A stretch of DNA of 64,000 nucleotides from NCBI GenBank assembly GCA_000697665.1, contig KL197713.1:1680181-1744180 (forward strand). The letters are read 5' to 3'. Shown here piece after piece: positions 11,601-24,506 of the stretch. Under the pieces are notes generated by a model that saw only the letters and a list, made by a program, of their open reading frames with translations, made no database searches and was not told the origin of the DNA. Source of the stretch: Jaapia argillacea MUCL 33604. Lineage: Eukaryota; Basidiomycota; Agaricomycetes; Jaapiales; Jaapiaceae. How positions within the stretch are numbered: the stretch's first letter is position 1; each line of letters opens with the position of its first letter. Both the position numbers and the translations under genes were made by a program.

Positions 11601-11838
11601 ATAGGCCTGCCTTTCTGCTCGTCCAAACCAGGACCTGTTTTCACCACACCCATACCTTCTCATCGCTCCTCGTGCAGCCACTCTTCAATTAGAACGGCTC
11701 ATTCCATTCTCTCGGCCACTTTTCCTCACCCCTCGCGTCATTTGCCACAACTTTGATCTGCACTTAAACCCAGGTTCTTTGGGTTGAAGTTGCTCGAAGC
11801 TCGATCTGGTCACTTCACCCACCGCTTGATTCAACACC
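8662..11838. other. 3.2 kb with no convincing gene
   Basis: Both strands contain only short open frames without recognisable domains, conserved motifs or splice-linked continuity. The largest (about 157 residues on the minus strand near 9826-10299) has low-information composition. I see no tandem repeat, terminal repeat or tRNA. The last 300 nt before 11839 are CT-rich and likely hold the promoter and 5' leader of the transcription-factor gene. An old, unrecognisable relic is possible. Confidence 0.5.
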
Positions 11839-14800
11839 ATGCCGCCTTCGCCCGCCTCCTATTCACAGTACTACTCGCACCCAACGCAGCAAGCGTCTGG
11901 TTTTCAGTTCTCGCAGCCAGCGTCTATGAGGCAACACGGTGGAGAGATGCCGCATCATTCAATGCAGCCTCCGGAATCTCCTTCTATCCCCCTCGATCCT
12001 TCGCTCGCTCTCTATCCCCCTCCGTACTACTCGTATCAGCAACCTCAGCACCAACAGCAGCAGCAGCATATGCCTCCACAACATCTCCAATTAGCGCCCG
12101 CTGGCGGCCTGTCATCTCCCTCTTCTCAAGGTTCTGAGACTGCTGGGACCCCCACCGATCAAGCCTTCCAGGCATCTGCCGCTAATGGCAAGCGGTCATC
12201 GTCCGCCGCCAATGGAAGTAGTACAGACAGTCGAAAGAAGGCGCGGAGAGAGGAGGAGGATGACAGTCCAAGTCCTGCTGCTGAAAAAGAGGAGCAAAAA
12301 GCCAAACCTACCAGAGGTTCCAGGTGAGTGGATATTTGCCTTCGTGCCTCGGATAGAGCTCATTAGAGCGTCTTCAGGGCCTGTACGGTTTGCCGCCGTC
12401 TGAAAATGAAATGTGTTGGCGCAGAACAAGGTCCACCCTGCAAGAGATGTCAAACGGGTAATCATGAATGTATATTCGAAGAATCCAATCGGGGAAAACG
12501 ATCTGCGAAGTATGACCCGTTTATTGTCTCTCTTTACCGCAATTCGTTGTTTACCCTCCGATCAGGAAACACGAGCTCCTTACTCGCTCCCTTCGCAAGA
12601 TGGAGCGTACCCTCGATACCGTCCTCCGTTCCATTGGTAATCCAAGTTTGGCATCTGGGATGGTCTCACGCTCGCCTTCACCCTCAATCCAAAATGAGAC
12701 AACACAAGCTCTCCTCGCATCACCGTCGCCTCCCCCTTCGTCTAATGTAGAACATCAGCACTCACATCATCGACCGCCATCACCTAAACTACATTCCTTA
12801 CCGGATAATTCTTTAAATCCCCTTGGCCTACTCGCCGAGGCTAGTCTCGCCAACCGACGAGCGCAAATAGCATCGAAGCCCTACGTCAGTTCATTAGCAC
12901 GCCAAGCAGATCCAAACGAAGTGCGTAAGGTCGGAGTCGCCAGTGAGACTTACTTTAAGCCTGGTTTGTGCCCATTCTCCGTACTTTGCGAAAGCTCGAA
13001 GAACTGATGTTGGAACGCAGGACCTATGACGATTCTACCGCTGCGGCGGTTATTCATCGAGAGACAGGTTCAGCCTGAGATGTTGAGTTTTGTTACGACC
13101 GACCAGGTCGTTGCCATGTTCAAAATGTATGTCTCACCATCGACTCACTTCAAGTTGAAACTGACATGTGCCCTTTCAGATTCTTTGACCACATGAATGT
13201 ATGTTGGTCCCCGCTCCGATCTGCTCACTTTTTAACCTGAGGACCAGATGCACGCATTCCTTCTGGACTCAGAATTCCATACACCCTCATTAGTTTGTTC
13301 CCGATCACCGTTTCTCCTCACAACCAGTAAGTCGCAACGAGATTTATTACTGCCACCCTATTGAGCAATTGATTCCGCAGTATGTGCCATTGCATCGAAG
13401 TTCTACACCGAATATCCTGACCTTCACGTTCGGTTGACGGATCTTGCGAGGAAGTTGGCGTTCGACGTTCCTGCGCAAGGCTACAAATCTGTCGAGATCG
13501 TCCAGGCCTACCTGCTACTATCCTTGTGGGGTTGCGGCCCGGTGGAAAGGTTCGAGCAAGACAAGACTTGGCTGTTGCTAGGTATGGGAATCAGGTTCGT
13601 GTCAAGTCCATTTCTCTCCCTTCAGTATCTGATCTCCACTGCCCCATTCCACACTCTCGCCCACCTGTATTACCATCCTCTGCCCTGGTTCCTTTCAATC
13701 CCACACACAGAATGGCGATAGATCTGAACCTGCATCGTAAAAGCGCAGTCAAGAGCCAGGATAGTCCCGAGGGTCGTGCCCGCGATCGTGAAATCCACAA
13801 TCGCGAGAGGACTTGGCTGCTCTGTTTTTGTCTGGACCGAAGTTTAAGCGCACAAATGGGAAAGCCGCATTCTATCAAAGAGGAGTACGTAAATTCAATA
13901 TCGGTGCCTTTGGCGTTTCGTCCAAAATTCCGAGAACTCGGAGTCTGAGTGGGATCGCTTACTTACTTATTGCTGACAGCTTCATTATTCGTAACTCTTC
14001 TCAATGGTACAAGGAGGCAACCGCTATCGCAGGTGACGCCGGGCTAGCAGCATACGTTGTATGTCGTTATTTTCTTCGGTGTCGATTTTCTTGGGCGGTC
14101 GAACTTATCGTCATTGATAGGACTTGCAACGGATCTTATCCCGCTCTCTCGACATTCTCTACGCTGGCACAGAGACTCTCTCAGGTCTTCAAACCAACGT
14201 TGACTATCTCCTCGTAATCAAAACTATAGAAACACAAATCCTCGCCTGGCATCACGAATGGACACAATTCCGTCGGATAGGCAATCCTTCAGAGTATCAA
14301 GAAGTAATTGGGAGGTTTTATTTTAACTATGCTATGCTCGTCGTTAATTCTTTCGGACTGCAAAATGCGTTGGAGAGGAGTGCGGTGGATATTGGACATT
14401 TCTTTGCGAGGTGTCATACGTCGGCTACTACTTGCGCGTTGATCATACGGGACGAACTGGGACCTCGTGCCTATCTCAAATATTCACCGGACTCGCATTT
14501 TGTGTTTTGTTCGTATGCTGTTCTGAGTTTGTTGAAGGTGGGTTATTGTTTTTGTCTGCTAACTCTAGGATTGTTCCTAATTCCCGCCTGCTTCGTTATT
14601 TCCAGCTCGTCCGCCCAGAGTTCCAGGCATTCCTTGACCATGAGCGGACTACGTTGGCTCTGGTGAATGACGTAGCCGATCTCTTGGAAGGCATCGCCGC
14701 TGGACCTCTCCACACTCCAGCCCTCTACAGTGGCTTCCTGCGAGCCCTCATCTCCCAGCGGATGGACGCTCAAGCCGCTCTAGCCCAAGTCCCCAAGGAC

Positions 14801-15361
14801 CACACCTCCACCCAAGACATCAGCGCTATCCTCAACCGCCTCGGCGACCTATCATCACACTCGTCATCGTCGATACACCTTAACGGTGATCACAACAATC
14901 ATCTTCAACACCCCACCTCTGCCGACGCGGATCCCGCGTTGACGGACTTCCAGTTTGAGAGTGAGATGGGACCTGTGGCCGATATGTCGACTTTTCCGCC
15001 CACGATGGTTTCTCATCCAAGTGAAGGCGCGGGGATGTTGTCGATGGATAGTATCTTGCATGGTGGGTTTTGGGATAATGTCTTGGTACCTGGTAAGGTC
15101 TCCGTCACCAATCAGATGAAGGGAATCCGCTCACTTCATTCAATCAAAGGGTATTCGAACTCCTTTGAAGGTCTCAGTGGAGGCTTCGTTTATGGCGCTG
15201 GTGGGAGCGGTCTCATCACCCCGCGGTTGGGGCTGTCACCCACTGCTTCTGGCGCCAACACGCCCGCTCGGGGTCGACTTGGCTCAGAGCTAACGCAACA
15301 GAAAATCAACGCGGCTTTTGATGTCGCGAAAAACGACGGTGGGGTTGAGACCACTGTATGA
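11839..15361 (+). CDS. Zn2Cys6 fungal transcription factor, PriB-like
   Basis: A disordered Pro/Gln-rich N-terminus (with a run of Gln near 12050-12070) and a basic stretch lead into a Zn2Cys6 cluster encoded across an intron: ACTVCRRLKMKC, GPPCKRC, then GNHEC, giving six cysteines in standard order. It is followed by KKHELLTRSLRKMERTLD, a probable coiled-coil dimerisation segment. The middle is a fungal-specific transcription factor domain (FFDHMN, CAIASKFYTEYPDLHVRL, SLWGCGPVERFEQDKTWLLL, MAIDLNLHRK, RERTWLLCFCLDRSLSAQMG). The C-terminus is Ser/His/Gly-rich. Introns at 12324-12377, 12510-12565 and 12964-13020 match in phase, and others lie near 13.13, 13.33, 13.6, 13.9, 14.06 and 14.54 kb. 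It should act in the nucleus as a DNA-binding activator or repressor. The layout resembles Lentinula PriB, but the target genes are unknown. Confidence 0.88.
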
Positions 15362-16029
15362 CGTTGGCGGATGACGGTGTAGGTTTTCAGCAGTAGCGTT
15401 TGGTTGTGTGAAGTATTTATATCAATATTGAGGTGGATGTTTTGCGCATCGTATTGTTCAGTTTGTCTTTGCTCCACTTTTTGATTTGATTGCAACTCCT
15501 AGTCCACTCCATGGATTGCTTGCTTTCTTGTATTGCTTTGTTCCTCATATAATTCTATTGTGTATTACGAGTCACTTCATGGCATTCAGCTCGCGATTGT
15601 GCGCTTAATTGAACAGCATAGTCATAAGTAGGATGCACGGCGCTTCACCAATAGTCCGAGGAGATAGAAGCGTGGCGACGCACACGCCGGCTCCGTTTTG
15701 TGCCACTGTCAATCCTGTCAGCCTCTGATCATGCAAACAAAGGTCGACAACACCGGGAGCCTTCGATAGACTGCGACCAACACTTGCGGCCACTTGTCAC
15801 AGCTCTGCGTCGAGGGCGGGCTTAGTCCGCAATGGCGGTCAGTGCTTCGGTGCCGCTGCTCGGCATATTTGCCGTAGATGATGATGGTCGCCATCCGAGT
15901 CATCTGGACACGGCAGTACTGTAGAGGACAATTACTTCCAGGATACTGTTTGCTTGACTTCTCCACGACTACAACTTCAACGACTGACGCCCTCGTACGC
16001 TCATTATTTTACACGCTCTCTGGCTTAAC
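15362..16029. other. Intergenic, nothing identified
   Basis: The first 200 nt are AT-rich and fit the 3' untranslated region of the transcription-factor gene. The last 150 nt are the likely promoter of the secreted-protein gene at 16030. Only short open frames are present. Confidence 0.5.
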
Positions 16030-16772
16030 ATGCCTCGCATTCTTTCTCTCGCGCTTCTGTCTGCAGTGACAATCCCTGGTGAGTCAAAAGATATATTCAA
16101 CGGCTGGCGAGTACTATTCTAACAATGAAGCATCTTGTATCCAGTCGTTTTTGCGGGGACTTCTCTATATATTCCAGGATTTGATCCCCAACCCTTGAGC
16201 GTATCCGAAATCGGAGCTGGATCCGATGGACGAACTACATGGCAAGTTATCGGTGTGCCAGGTACAGATGGCCAAGTCGATTTTCCTGGAACCGGTACGT
16301 CCCTCCTTCTGCTACCATAGCTCTTGCGCTAACCAGTTGATCTCATTGTCCAGCTACCCTCATCGAGGGCCCAAATGATGCCGTGATCACATACAGCGTA
16401 GCCGGCCTCCAACTCCTAGAATCGTGTTCCCTGTCAGCAGGATTGGCTTACTGTACTGCTGCTGGTTTTGGAGAGGGGTCGTCCGTCGCTGTTACCGGGA
16501 CTGAGACTGCCACTCCGATCTCTGTGGAAGGAGGTGCGGCTACTGGGGCCCCTCAGGCCAGTGGGTCTATCACTTCGGTTCCTACGGCTGCATCTACTGG
16601 AAAGACCGGTAGTGGGTTTTCATCTGTGTCAAAGACTCAGACTCCAGGGTCCTCCGGTGCCCCAGCTGCGGCGACCACTGCTGCCTCGAGTGGGGGTATG
16701 AAGGTTGGACCCGTGATGTGTGGTGGAGTTGCTGGACTGGCGATGCTAGCACTCTGTTTCTCGTACTTGTAG
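16030..16772 (+). CDS. Secreted Ser/Thr-rich protein, probable GPI anchor
   Basis: Three exons (16030-16078, 16145-16294, 16354-16772) join in phase. The start MPRILSLALLSAVTIP is a signal-peptide hydrophobic core, followed by VVFAGTSLYIPGFDPQPLSV. The middle domain reads like the small beta-rich domain of fungal surface proteins (TTWQVIGVPGT, ATLIEGPNDAVITYSVAGLQ) and has two cysteines (ESC, YC). A Ser/Thr/Ala/Gly-rich stalk follows, and then a C-terminal hydrophobic tail (CGGVAGLAMLALCFSYL) just after small residues, typical of GPI attachment. The likely location is the cell wall or plasma-membrane outer face. The exact family is not recognised. Confidence 0.75.
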
Positions 16773-17005
16773 TCGTGACTTGACTCAACCATGTGTGATT
16801 TTCCTATCCTTTTCCCCTTCACCAGCAAGAACTTTGTTTTGTGATCGGACACGTGGCATCGAAGGCGTTCGAAAAGTTGGATGGTGCTGTCAACAACGTC
16901 CGATATCCAGACTGCTCCAACCGCCAGCAACTTGACCAGCTCAACCAGGCTCAACGTATTCAAGCCTTATTTCCGAGCCCAACGCCTCTGAACAAGTGCC
17001 CTTGA

Positions 17006-19545
17006 ATGCCCCCACCTTCTGCGGTTGACCCATGGCTACACGGTCGTCGCTTCGGCATTGTCATTGACGCTGGTTCGTCAGGTTCCAGACTCCAAATATA
17101 CAGCTGGAGGGATGCCGTCACCGTTCGACTTGAACAAGGTGAACAGGCCTACCATTCGTTACCCAAAGTCGAGAAAGGGGTGAGGGAAGGTGAGGAATGG
17201 GTCACAAAGGTTGAGCCAGGTGAGTCGGTGTTCACTGTTCAGATATTGGATTGCACTTAGACGGGGGTTGGACAGGGATTTCATCATTTGCGTCCAACCT
17301 AGAAGATGTGGGTCCTTACTTGGCACCCCTCCTTGAACATGCTCGGAGTCAGATCCCCCCTTCGCTCCAACCGTCCACGCCGCTGTTTCTATTGGCTACG
17401 GCGGGCATGCGATTACTCCCACCTAGCGAACAAGCATCTATCCTCACCCAAACCTGTTCTTTCCTCAAATTCCACTCCAACTTCCGTATCGACGACCCGT
17501 CGCCTTCAGGTCCGTGTGGGAGTAGCGTGAGGATCATCACCGGAGAGGAGGAAGGTCTATTTGGTTGGATAGCCGTCAACTACTTGATGGATGGGTTTGG
17601 GAAGGACACTGGAGAGAAGGACGTGGACGTAAAGAGGACTACGTATGGGTTCTTAGACATGGGAGGAGCCTCGACCCAAATCGCTTTCGAACCCAAGCAA
17701 GAGTATAGGGAAGGCGCGGACAACTTGATAGAAGTGAGGTTGAGACTGTTGGGGGGTGAAGAGATCAAGCATCAAGTTTTTGTGACGACTTGGCTTGGGT
17801 ATGGAACCAATCAGGCTAGGGAACGGTATATTGCGAAAATCGTCGACGAGTTCGAACGAGCTAAGGAGGAGGTTGCGACCACCACTCCAGATAGTGTCGG
17901 TTCGTACACCGACCCTGTCCAAGTGCCCGACCCCTGCCTACCAAAGAATCTCGAACTCCCGCCTGTGGTGATACAACATAGTCCTACTCCCGACAGACTT
18001 GCGAAATCCTACACGTTATTCGGCACCGGTTCGTTCCCTGCCTGCCTTACCAGTCAAGCATCCCTCTTGAACAAACACCTGCCATGTACAAAACCACCGT
18101 GCCCATTCAACGGCATTCACGTCCCACCTATCGACTTTTCTTCCTCCCACTTCATCGGTGTGTCGGAATACTGGTACTCGAGCGAACACGTCTTTGGTCT
18201 TGGAGGTGCTTGGGATTACGTCGAGTACGAGAGAGCCGCGGAGAGCTATTGCGGGAGGGGTTGGACTGATTTGATGGAGGGACATTGGAGGGAACCAGGC
18301 CGGGTTCGAGTGGATGCAGGCGTTGAAGAAACCGACTCGGAACGTGCAACAGGTGTCCAAGCCGAACCCGGAAGTCGCTTGATCGACAGAGTAGAGATCT
18401 CACGTCTCCAAATGCAATGTTTCAAAGCTGCTTGGATCGTCAACGTCCTTCACGAAGGTCTCGGTATGCCCCGTATAACAGACCCAGGTGGAAACGCCAC
18501 AGGCCACCAAGGCGAACAAGTAGCTGAGAAAGCAGCTGAAAAGGGATTGGGAAAACCACCTGTCTTCCAATCTGTCGATACTGTGGGTGACGTTGCCATT
18601 AGTTGGACTTTGGGGAAAATGGTGTTGGAGGCTAGCAAGGAGGTCCCACCACTTGGGGCTGGTGTACCGCCGTTGGTGGATCCTATCGATGGGTTGTCGG
18701 ATTCGGAGTTGGAGAAACCGAGTATGCATATCCAGCCTATCCGCCCACCCTTCCTGGATTTCGACGCTATCGAAGACCGGATATCACACCATTTGCCATC
18801 AGCGCTCACAAGGCAGTCCTTGGGCTTCTCGTTCATTGGCTTGGTGTTCTACTTCATTTTCGTTCTGTCTATTGCGACGGTTTGTTGGAGGTTGAGGAGG
18901 TATTTTGGGCCTTGGGTTAGGAGGGTTGTACGAGGCGGATTCAAGAAGGAAGAGGAGATTGACGCGGGTAGGGAGGAGTACTTGATGGGTGGAGGAACGA
19001 CAAGTAGTGGCAGCGTCACGCCCACCGGCTCCGCTACCCCCTCTCCTCGCCAATCTCGCCCCCCTTCTCCGACGTCCCCCGGGACAATCCGCAGACTCTT
19101 CAGTAACAAACCGAGCCGAAAATCGCGACGACGACTTCCACCGCCTATTATCACGAACTTGTTGAATGACCGACCTGGGTTGTTGAGATCGGTGCAGACG
19201 TCGCCTGGACGTATATCAAATCCAACCCGGTCATTTTCGACTCCTACTCTTTTGAACGGAAAATCCGGGCATTCTGCCTATCCTTACCCCTCTCCACTCA
19301 ATAATCAAACCGGAAACACTTCTGTGAATCACCTAATGTCGAATCTCGTTCCCCGTCCCTCCTCTCCATCTCTCTCCCACCTCGACGAAATAACCACGAC
19401 TTCAGCAACATTTATCAATATGAATGGAGGGAACAGCATATACTCGCTAACCTCTCGCTCACGCAATTCATCACAAATGAACCTATCGACTCTTCCACGA
19501 CAGCAGCCAATTTCACGATCGAATAGTGCGATGCACGTCTCATAA
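17006..19545 (+). CDS. YND1: Golgi apyrase (GDA1/CD39 family), Ynd1-like
   Basis: Exons 17006-17219 and 17276-19545 join in phase (G|GG). The apyrase-conserved regions are visible: ACR1 FGIVIDAGSSGSRLQIY, ACR2 LFLLATAGMR, ACR3 ITGEEEGLFGWIAVNYL, ACR4 YGFLDMGGASTQIAFEP and ACR5 FGLGGAWDYVEYE. A single transmembrane helix near the end (GLVFYFIFVLSIATVC, about 18840-18890) followed by a Ser-rich cytosolic tail matches yeast Ynd1 rather than Gda1, which has an N-terminal anchor. The family hydrolyses nucleoside di- and triphosphates in the Golgi lumen, supporting glycosylation by clearing UDP/GDP. The tail of about 200 residues (SGSVTPTGSATPSP and similar) looks disordered and phosphorylatable. 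I see no lesion. Confidence 0.92.
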
Positions 19546-20281
19546 CATTCATATGTTTCGCCCGCGACGCGTAACTTAATACGTCTCATACCATAATCAA
19601 CACAAGGAAACTGGACTTTGTGTCTCTAATCTTTTTCTCTCGCGAGGACTTGGCAGCCACTACCGTCGATTCCTCCAATGATCTTCTGGGTCCAGTCGTT
19701 TCGCCACTCCTCCCTCCTATGGGAATACCAGCTTCCATCCGCGTGGGCTCTACGGAGCGCCGCGAGCCACGATGATGAGGACAAGGATGAAGGCTGACGA
19801 TTGGATGGAAGGTCCTTCCGAAAACCCATCGACTGCGAACCTAATTTGGAGAGCATATGGCAGCAGACTGAAGGCGTAGTGATCGTGAGGACTTTATCTT
19901 GTCTTTGGCGGCATTGGCAACGTTGGCAACCGTATAGAAGACTGGGATGTCTTCACGTTTGGGATAAGAAGCTCCATTCTTGGCTTCGATTGGACTTGGG
20001 ACTATGATAGGTAGATGACAATCATGTCGATCACACTGGGACAATATTAGAACGATGTACACGATGGACTGTCAAGTTATTAATTCGTCCAGATAGGCAG
20101 TGTTCATGTGCTCATGTCTCGGATCACAGAGATTTACCTTCCTTCGAATCTGTCGCTCGTCGACGGGAACTCTGAACTAAGCATAGGCATACGGATGGTG
20201 AAGCGACAGCTGACATTATCATCGGCGTGCTAAGGATCCTGATAAGTACTCGGAACATGTGTTAAGAGGTTACTCAGGACA
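19546..20281. other. Intergenic with a minus-strand open frame of doubtful status
   Basis: The first part is the 3' region of the apyrase gene. A 76-codon minus-strand frame at 19626-19856 contains SWLAALRRAHADGSW and EEWRNDWTQKIIGGIDG. It weakly resembles the last exon of the PWWP-like gene ending at 20282 (LMLWRNGARNSLELQNW and GRSDWVHDILRL). It could be a degraded copy of that exon or chance. Nothing else is supported. Confidence 0.35.
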
Positions 20282-23200
20282 TCAATTATACTTGGGTCGC
20301 GACCGTGTGCCACCCACAGGAGCAGCTGGCTTTGTCCTTGCCAGGATTTTGGAAGATTCCAATCTGTTTCTGACTTCCCTCAATCGGAGGATGTCGTGGA
20401 CCCAGTCACTCCGACCTGCTTCCTCCAACCCGAAGCCATGTAATCGCCGTTCGTCTTCCCAGTTCTGGAGCTCTAACGAGTTCCGTGCCCCGTTGCGCCA
20501 GAGCATCAGTTGGACGATGGCTTCCGGCAGAATAACACATGAACAATACTGGAAGGGGCACTCCTGAGCACCAAGGCCAATTCTAGCCCGCGTCAAGACT
20601 CACCTCAATCAACTGAACATGTCCTAGTTGGTCAAGGCGTTGAGGCACCAAGGTTTTCCGCAGCTCTTCAACGCGACGTTCCTGCAACACAGACATCCGG
20701 AATCATACACCAGAGAGTAGTAGGGTTGTACTCACTGCAGCTTGTGCCCGAGCATCCTCATCCGCGGTACTTTCGCTGCTCCGGGTTATCTGAAAGAACA
20801 ATCGTCAAATGAAGGTAGGGTAGAAATATTGTTGGAAAACTCACATCGGATTCATATCCCGAACCATCGAAGGGTGGATTCTGCGAAAAATTCTGTTCAG
20901 ATCAGGGAACGTGTTGAACGAAAAAGGACCTACATCCACAGGGTCGTCTGCGACCACAGTCATAGACGAGGGGGGCCCATTGACAGGTGAGGCTTCGGCG
21001 GTGCGCTGGAATAATACTCACGTCAGCGATAAAAAAAAGTATCCCGCGAAAGTGAACTACTTGGGGCGAATCATGTGCGAAGTGCGGTCGGTCGACATCT
21101 ACAGGAGATGTTCGGGATCCATTGGCCAACTCCTCTTGCTCCATGGCCACCATCTGGGAGGTAATGAGATAGGTTCCATCAAACCACAAGTGCACGTACG
21201 TTCATCTGATCATCGTTGTCATTCGGCTCCAATGCGGATGCGTCCGGTTGAGATGGCACCGAGGCGTCCTTAGGAGGTCATGTTAGCGAGCAGAAAGTTG
21301 TACGAAGGGCTTCGCATTTACGGTAGTAAGTTGTGGGACACTGGGTTGGACAGGCTCGAACCCACCCACGTCATCGAGCACTATCGGCTGAGAGTCGGGT
21401 ACCACCTCGTCCTCCTTTTGATGGCGTTAGCTAAATGTGAATTATGAAACACCATACTTACCTCCATCGCGTCATCATCAGGAACTGTCATAGACGAAGG
21501 TGGCTCCCGAGGCGGTGATGATGCGACGACAGTCGGCTTTGTGAGGAACGTATGATCAGATCAGTAGGCAACGAAAACGCAACCTGACTCACGTTTACCG
21601 AAGCTTCTCTGGATATAGTCAGATCCATCACATCTCTCCTTGGAGGCGACACTAGATGTACCTGCCCACCATCGACCTGTTCCTCGACAGGCCACCCCAA
21701 CATCGGCAACCCGCCCGTAACCTCCCAAAAAACCCACTTCTGTAAAACCTTCAAGCACTCCGCAACCTCTTTCGCCTTCAAGTCACCTCGTAGATTCGAG
21801 GCTTCCTTGACTTTCTTCTGCAAGGAACCTCCTTTCAAATAATCCAGATGGTTCCGAGTGGCGGGAGGGTATTCGCCTTTGATTAGAGCGGTGAGAGCGG
21901 GCATGGTGTATGCCAATTGGTGGGGTATGGAGAGGTCATAAAACGCTCGTATGGTTATCGGGACTGCAGGTATCGGAAAGGCGAAGGGCTGGTTGGGGGC
22001 GGAAGATGTGGGCGATGGAGGAGGTGAGTCATCATCCCCTTCGTCATCCGCATCTTTGAGTGAAACGGCACTCTCAAATTGGCCCATCTGGAGCAAAAGT
22101 AGTCGAGATCCTCAGCGATCTTACGCGAAGAGTGAAAATTGCCAGCGCTACTGACCTTACAAGTCCCAAATTCGGGCTCGTCGCTCGTATAGAAGAAACT
22201 TCTGGGAACCTTCTTGATTTCCAAGCTGAGGTATACCAATTCGTAGAGACCCTCCTTGTTCCTGTCGTTGGGACCCTTAGGTGGGACATATCGGAGGATC
22301 TTCGCAGGCCAATACTCCGTCGCAGTTTTCTTCCCCTTAGCGAGCAACAACTCGCCAGGAATCTGGAGGCTTGGATCTGGGAGTGGGGGTGACCAATTTT
22401 CGCCTGCCTCTCCTTCCATCTCATCCTGCGGCTTGTGTTTCCGACCCGTCGATTTGGCCCGTGGCCGAGTTTGGGTTTTCACGCGATGAGGGGTGCGTTT
22501 TGATTTTGATTTTGACGAATCGTCGTCGTCGGAATCGAGGTCGGAGAGCTCCGACTCACTGGAGAACGCAGCGACGCCATGAGAGATGAATTCGGGGAGA
22601 CCGTCGTTGGCTTCAGCGTCGGCCTTCAACATGTCGTCGAAAGCCTGCGTCCATCTAGCTTCGATATCCGTTTTCTGCTTTTTCTTCGGCGAGGCTTCGA
22701 GGTCTTTCTTTGGTGAACCCTGGGAAGGATCTAGAGGTTGGCTCAATCTGAAAGTGGACGCATTGAAGCGAATGCTCTTTCGAGGATTCTGCATCGAAAG
22801 CACATTCAGTTGAGAAGGCGGGGTGAGGTCAACGATCCGGGATGCTGAGGGTGACGGTTGGCCAAAGAGGGATATCATGAGGTTTCCCACCGAGTTTGCA
22901 TGAGAAACCTAGAAAAGGACGAACATTCTTCAGTGGTGTGAAGGGAAGACGAGGGGAAAGCAGGACGTACCTGCCCGGGCCACCAATAAGCTTCAAGGTC
23001 TTCATCGTCCAGAGTGGACTCAATAGCCCGACCGCCTCGATCCACGCGCACCCACACCAGGGCTTTCAATTTCGGTCGTTCCCATTTATCCTCACGAAAG
23101 GGTGCACGTACTTGCGGACTGCTTTTAGACGGCGTTAAAGGTAGGAGCGCACTGGCGGTGAGAGTCCTGCGACGAGATGTGGGACGGGTATCGGGTGTCA

Positions 23201-23783
23201 GTGGAGAGGACATGAAAGTATTCGTTGGCTTGGGGCGTGATGGCGTTGCTTTCGGGAGTGGTTTCGCTTTGGATTTGGGAGGTGAATGGGTGGAAAGAAA
23301 CTCGGGGAACTCAGATGAGTCTGAGGCAACGGGGATGCCATCATGCTGCTCTTCCTCTTCCGAAGAGACGTTAGACTCTGCTGAATCTGAGAGTGGGCGC
23401 TTTCGCGAAGTAGGCTTCGCTTTGCCCTTTCCCTTCGGTTTGGATTGTGGTCGTGTGGCAGAAATCGATTTACCGGTGCTCCGAGCAGTACCACTGGCTG
23501 GAGCAGATGAGGAGACTCTGGGCCTACCTCCCTGCTTCGAACTGGAAGCCACAGGCCCTTTCCCTGATCCAACTGCCCTCCCCATACGACCCCTCAGCTT
23601 CCCATATTGCTTCTTCACCAGCGGTTTCCTCGTCGGCGATGAAACCTCGTCCCCTGATGAGTTACCGCTATCTGGTGATTCATCTCCTCGCACTGGTGAG
23701 CTCTCCAGCTGAGCCTTGAAGCTTGCCGCAGCCCTCCTAGCCGCACCTCGAGGAGCAAGAGGTTCGGGTCCAAGGCTAGCCAT
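20282..23783 (-). CDS. PWWP-like chromatin-associated protein
   Basis: ATG at 23783 (MASLGPEPLAPRGAARRAAA) was chosen because residues upstream are not coding-like. The first third is basic and Ser/Pro-rich with acidic SSEEEEQ patches. A PWWP-type module follows: LKALVWVRVDRGGRA, AYWWPGQV, then after an intron GNLMISLFGQ. A second related block reads TEYWPAKILRY, YELVYLSLEIKKVPRSFFYT. PWWP modules bind methylated histone tails and DNA, so a nuclear, chromatin-linked role is likely. The region 21488-22096 is a helical domain (IRAFYDLSIPHQLAYTMPAL, LKVLQKWVFWEVTGGLPMLG). The C-terminal third is split into many short exons and ends with a Cys/Trp-rich exon (QYCSCVILPEAIVQ, DWVHDILRLREVRNRLE), stop at 20282. 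Some exon edges in 20600-21500 are uncertain. The precise family is unknown to me. Confidence 0.7.
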
Positions 23784-24506
23784 CCCTGAAGTTCTTGATC
23801 GTGGCCCCCAGCAAAACCGGTGGGTTTTGGTCGATTCAGAGTATAGTGTATGCGTGGAATCGAAAAATGGGAACCCAGGAGCAGAATAGCGTCTCGAGCC
23901 GGCGACGCAGGCCACGATGTGCAAGCCAGGTGGTGGATCTGAACGCGTCGGTCACGTCGTCGTGTCACACATAGCGAACCGACTTCGGCCCGTGAAGGTC
24001 ATAACGACTTAACCCAAAGACTGTGACGCACAACGTATGTCTTGGTTCTCGCCTCAGCACCAACGGACGCTGGAGGAAAAAGGAAATATAATATGAAAGG
24101 CTACAACAAATGGAGAAAGTACATGGAAACAGGGAGGTAGGTTACGCAGCGTGCAAGTCGATGGAATGGAATGTAAATCTGATCGCAGTATACATATGGC
24201 TCTTGATGCGGATAACTTCAACTTCTCCATTAATCACCGTTGTCGAGTTGGTTTTCAGCCTTGAGGCAAGCAACCAAATTCTTTTGAAATTCTTGATCGA
24301 ACCGTTTAGGATTCAAGACAATAACAGCGACCCACTGTATAAGATACTAATTTAAGCACTGAGCATACACCAAAAGACGGTCGTTACTCACTCGGTTCCC
24401 TTTTGCAAATTGGGTGATGACAATCTCTATATTCGATGGTGTGTGTAAACTCACATCCGAGGCTAGGGCTGACTTGGCAAGTGAAACTTGATGCTAACAC
24501 CTTCGG
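23784..24506. other. Intergenic, nothing identified
   Basis: Upstream of the PWWP-like gene and downstream of the next minus-strand gene. Open frames on either strand are short and AT-rich, and none has domain-like sequence or supporting splice sites. Confidence 0.5.

Noticed and set aside
23014-23712. 232-codon plus-strand frame
   Set aside because: Antisense to the basic Ser/Pro-rich exon of the PWWP-like gene, which splices into a sensible protein.
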